Position numbers and translations under genes: made by a program | Source of the DNA: Sulfuricurvum sp. | GTDB taxonomy: Bacteria > Campylobacterota > Campylobacteria > Campylobacterales > Sulfurimonadaceae | DNA length: 6,174 nucleotides | Direction: 5' to 3' | Assembly (NCBI GenBank): GCA_022729835.1 | Contig: DZBC01000129.1 | Coordinates: 1 to 6,174, forward strand | Notes under the pieces: generated by a model | Databases searched by the model: none | Told to the model about the DNA's origin: nothing | Seen by the model: the letters and a program-made list of their open reading frames with translations, nothing else | Part shown: positions 4,459 to 6,174 of the stretch, in pieces | Numbering within the stretch: position 1 is the first letter of the stretch | Layout: the number at the start of each line of letters is the position of its first letter

Positions 4459-6081
4459 ATGCACTGCACCATCAAGACCCCGGGACTTCCCGAATGTGCG
4501 GGTTGCGGCCTAGGCTTCGCGTATCTGGAGATCGAACTGCTCTATCAGATCGCGGTGGGGCTGGGCACCTCTCCTGATATTTTCAGCGCCATTGAGCGCG
4601 GGATGAAGCTACTGCAACAGCACGCCTACATCGAGCGCTGTGCTCTTTTTTTGGCCAATCCCGAAAAGAGCGAACTCGAACTCAAAGCCTCAATCAACCT
4701 CACCGCCCAACAGCGCAAAATCGCCACCTACCGCTTTGGCGAAGGGGCGACGGGTTTGGCGGCCAAAAGCGGCGAACCCGTAGTGATCGAGAACATCCAC
4801 AACAACATCAACTACCTCAACAAACTCGGCACCATCAACTCCAAAGCGATCTCCTATATCGCCATCCCGCTCATCAAAGACGAAGAGGTGATCGGCGTCT
4901 TTTCTGCCAATGTGGTCAAAGGGTGTGCACTCAACTTTGACGATCTGGTGCGGATGCTCACCATCGTCGGTAGCCTTTTTGCCGGTTCCTTGCAGCTCCA
5001 GCAAGAGCTGGTCAAAGAAAAAGAGACCCTAAACGAACTCAAAAGCTATTACAAGGCCGAAGTGCTGAACGAACACGCCTTTGAAAACATCGTGGGACGC
5101 TCGACGAAAATGAAGCAGATATTCAGCCTGATCGACACCGTTGCTCCCACCGACGCGACCATTTTGGTGCGCGGCGAGACGGGGACGGGAAAAGAGCTGA
5201 TCGCCACGGCGGTGCATAACACCAGCCTGCGCAAAAACGGCCCGTTTATCAAGCTCAACTGCGCTGCCATCAGCGAAACCTTGCTTGAAAGTGAGCTGTT
5301 TGGGCATGAAAAAGGGGCCTTTACCGATGCTAGAGAGATGCGCAAAGGGCGTTTTGAACTCGCCGACGGCGGCACGCTTTTTCTTGATGAGATCGGGGAT
5401 ATTTCGGCCAATTTGCAGGTGAAACTGCTGCGGATTTTGCAAGAGCAGGAGTTCGAGCGCGTAGGTGGCAGCAAGACGGTCAAGGTCAATGTCCGCCTTG
5501 TCGCCGCGACCAACCGCAACCTAGAGGATATGGTCAAAAAAGGGGAGTTCCGCGAAGACCTCTACTACCGCCTCAACGTCATTCCCATCAATCTGCCTCC
5601 GCTGCGCGAACGCTACGAAGACGTCAAGCTGCTGGTGGAGCACTACATGAAAAAGTTTATGAAGCAGCACCGCAAAGAGATGAGTCTCTCCAAAGCGTCG
5701 CTGGAGCTACTGCTTGATTACCCTTGGCCGGGCAACATACGAGAGCTGCAAAACACGATGGAGCGGCTGGTGCTGATCTGTCCTAGCGGCGAAGTGCACC
5801 CCGATATGCTCAACCATGTTTTGCCCTTCAACTACCAAAAGTACATCCGCGCCCCCGAACCGCAGAGCGCCCCCGTCGAGCCTGTAGTCAGTGCGCCGCA
5901 ACGCGAAGAGCGCACCTCTGCCACGCCGCTGACCAAAAACGATATGCAAGAGATGGAAAAAGAGGCGATTGTACAAGCGCTGATCGAGCACCGTGGCATC
6001 CAGACCAAAGCCGCCCGCGCTCTGGGTATGAGTGCGCGGCAGATCGGCTACAAGATGAAAAAATTTGGAATTGATCTGTAG
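4459..6081 (+). CDS. nifA: NifA-like sigma-54-dependent transcriptional activator
   Basis: This 540-aa protein has the three-part NifA layout. A GAF sensor domain spans about 38-180 and a short coiled linker 182-200. The AAA+ domain (about 207-440) carries Walker A GETGTGKE (239-246), a GAFTDA loop (286-291), Walker B GGTLFLDEIGD (304-314), the R-finger region FREDLYYRLN (364-373) and sensor II WPGNIRELQN (423-432). A proline-rich linker (461-490) leads to a Fis-type HTH (about 500-537, TKAARALGMSARQIGYKMKK). It should bind upstream sites and drive sigma-54 RNA polymerase at nif-type promoters. The N-terminus holds C3, C13 and C16 (PECAGCG). The interdomain CX4C of oxygen-sensitive alpha/beta-proteobacterial NifA is absent. 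It is divergent from the sigma-54-driven tpx operon. Other GAF-type activators are possible, but NifA fits best. Confidence 0.85.
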   Translation: MHCTIKTPGLPECAGCGLGFAYLEIELLYQIAVGLGTSPDIFSAIERGMKLLQQHAYIERCALFLANPEKSELELKASINLTAQQRKIATYRFGEGATGLAAKSGEPVVIENIHNNINYLNKLGTINSKAISYIAIPLIKDEEVIGVFSANVVKGCALNFDDLVRMLTIVGSLFAGSLQLQQELVKEKETLNELKSYYKAEVLNEHAFENIVGRSTKMKQIFSLIDTVAPTDATILVRGETGTGKELIATAVHNTSLRKNGPFIKLNCAAISETLLESELFGHEKGAFTDAREMRKGRFELADGGTLFLDEIGDISANLQVKLLRILQEQEFERVGGSKTVKVNVRLVAATNRNLEDMVKKGEFREDLYYRLNVIPINLPPLRERYEDVKLLVEHYMKKFMKQHRKEMSLSKASLELLLDYPWPGNIRELQNTMERLVLICPSGEVHPDMLNHVLPFNYQKYIRAPEPQSAPVEPVVSAPQREERTSATPLTKNDMQEMEKEAIVQALIEHRGIQTKAARALGMSARQIGYKMKKFGIDL

Positions 6082-6084
6082 CGC

Positions 6085-6092
6085 TACATGTA
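6085..6092. repeat. TACATGTA palindrome, site 4, in a 16-bp inverted repeat between convergent genes
   Basis: The palindrome is the centre of GCGCTACATGTAACGC (6081-6096), an inverted repeat with one mismatch that becomes a G-U pair in the minus-strand RNA. It fills the 14 bp between the two stop codons. The hairpin has no T-run, so terminator activity is doubtful. Confidence 0.7.
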
Positions 6093-6095
6093 ACG

Positions 6096-6174
6096 CTAGC
6101 TGGAGAGTTCTTGTGCGCGCTCGATCGCCTTGTCGATATGATCGTGGATGTTTTGCGTACCGATTTTGTGCTCT
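6096..6174 (-). CDS. C-terminal end of an unidentified gene (partial)
   Basis: From the right edge the minus strand reads EHKIGTQNIHDHIDKAIERAQELSS and stops at TAG (6098-6096). The segment is open, helix-forming and similar in base composition to the neighbouring genes. It converges on the nifA-like gene with only 14 bp between stops. Too little is visible to name it; a nif-linked gene is a guess from location. Confidence 0.65.
   Translation of the reverse strand, partial: EHKIGTQNIHDHIDKAIERAQELSS

Noticed and set aside
4302..4475. N-terminal extension of the thiol peroxidase frame by 58 codons
   Set aside because: It contains the sigma-54 promoter and the leader, overlaps the nifA-like start, and lacks homology to the family. 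ATG 4301 has the ribosome site.
4690..5991. Several long minus-strand frames inside the activator gene
   Set aside because: They are antisense shadows of a clear, motif-complete gene.
1..6174. CRISPR array, tRNA or rRNA genes
   Set aside because: No regularly spaced repeats and no recognisable RNA gene sequence on either strand.

Overview
The window looks like chromosome from a Campylobacterota (epsilonproteobacterial) organism, probably a free-living Sulfurimonas/Sulfuricurvum/Sulfurospirillum-type diazotroph. This rests on protein style and on a NifA-type activator; no rRNA or marker gene is present, so the assignment is an inference.

Left part (1-2182), AT-rich and accessory. The minus strand carries a three-gene toxin-antitoxin-like cluster: a 43-aa addiction-module-like ORF, an 86-aa putative antitoxin and a 93-aa RelE/ParE toxin. 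A second, truncated copy of the toxin lies at the window start. It shares 234 bp with the intact copy. It is cut on one side by what looks like the end of an IS21-type insertion sequence, and on the other by a 121-bp element with terminal inverted repeats. Between the copies sits a 116-aa gene of the small family often labelled 'N-acetylglutamate synthase'. On the plus strand a Phd/YefM antitoxin stands without a recognisable toxin; only a 23-codon ORF abuts its stop.

Right part (2183-6174), visibly richer in G+C and compact. A minus-strand operon runs thiol peroxidase (tpx) - 102-aa unknown protein - flavodiiron protein, and ends at an intrinsic terminator. A near-consensus sigma-54 (-24/-12) promoter lies 38 bp before tpx. 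Divergent from it is a complete NifA-like sigma-54 activator (GAF, AAA+, Fis HTH). The last 79 bases hold the C-terminus of an unidentified convergent gene.

How it fits together: the activator probably switches on the tpx operon together with nitrogenase genes outside the window. The peroxidase would remove peroxide and the flavodiiron protein would reduce O2 to water, which would protect nitrogenase. The 8-bp palindrome TACATGTA occurs four times, always between genes, including in the leaders of tpx and the flavodiiron gene; its role is unknown.
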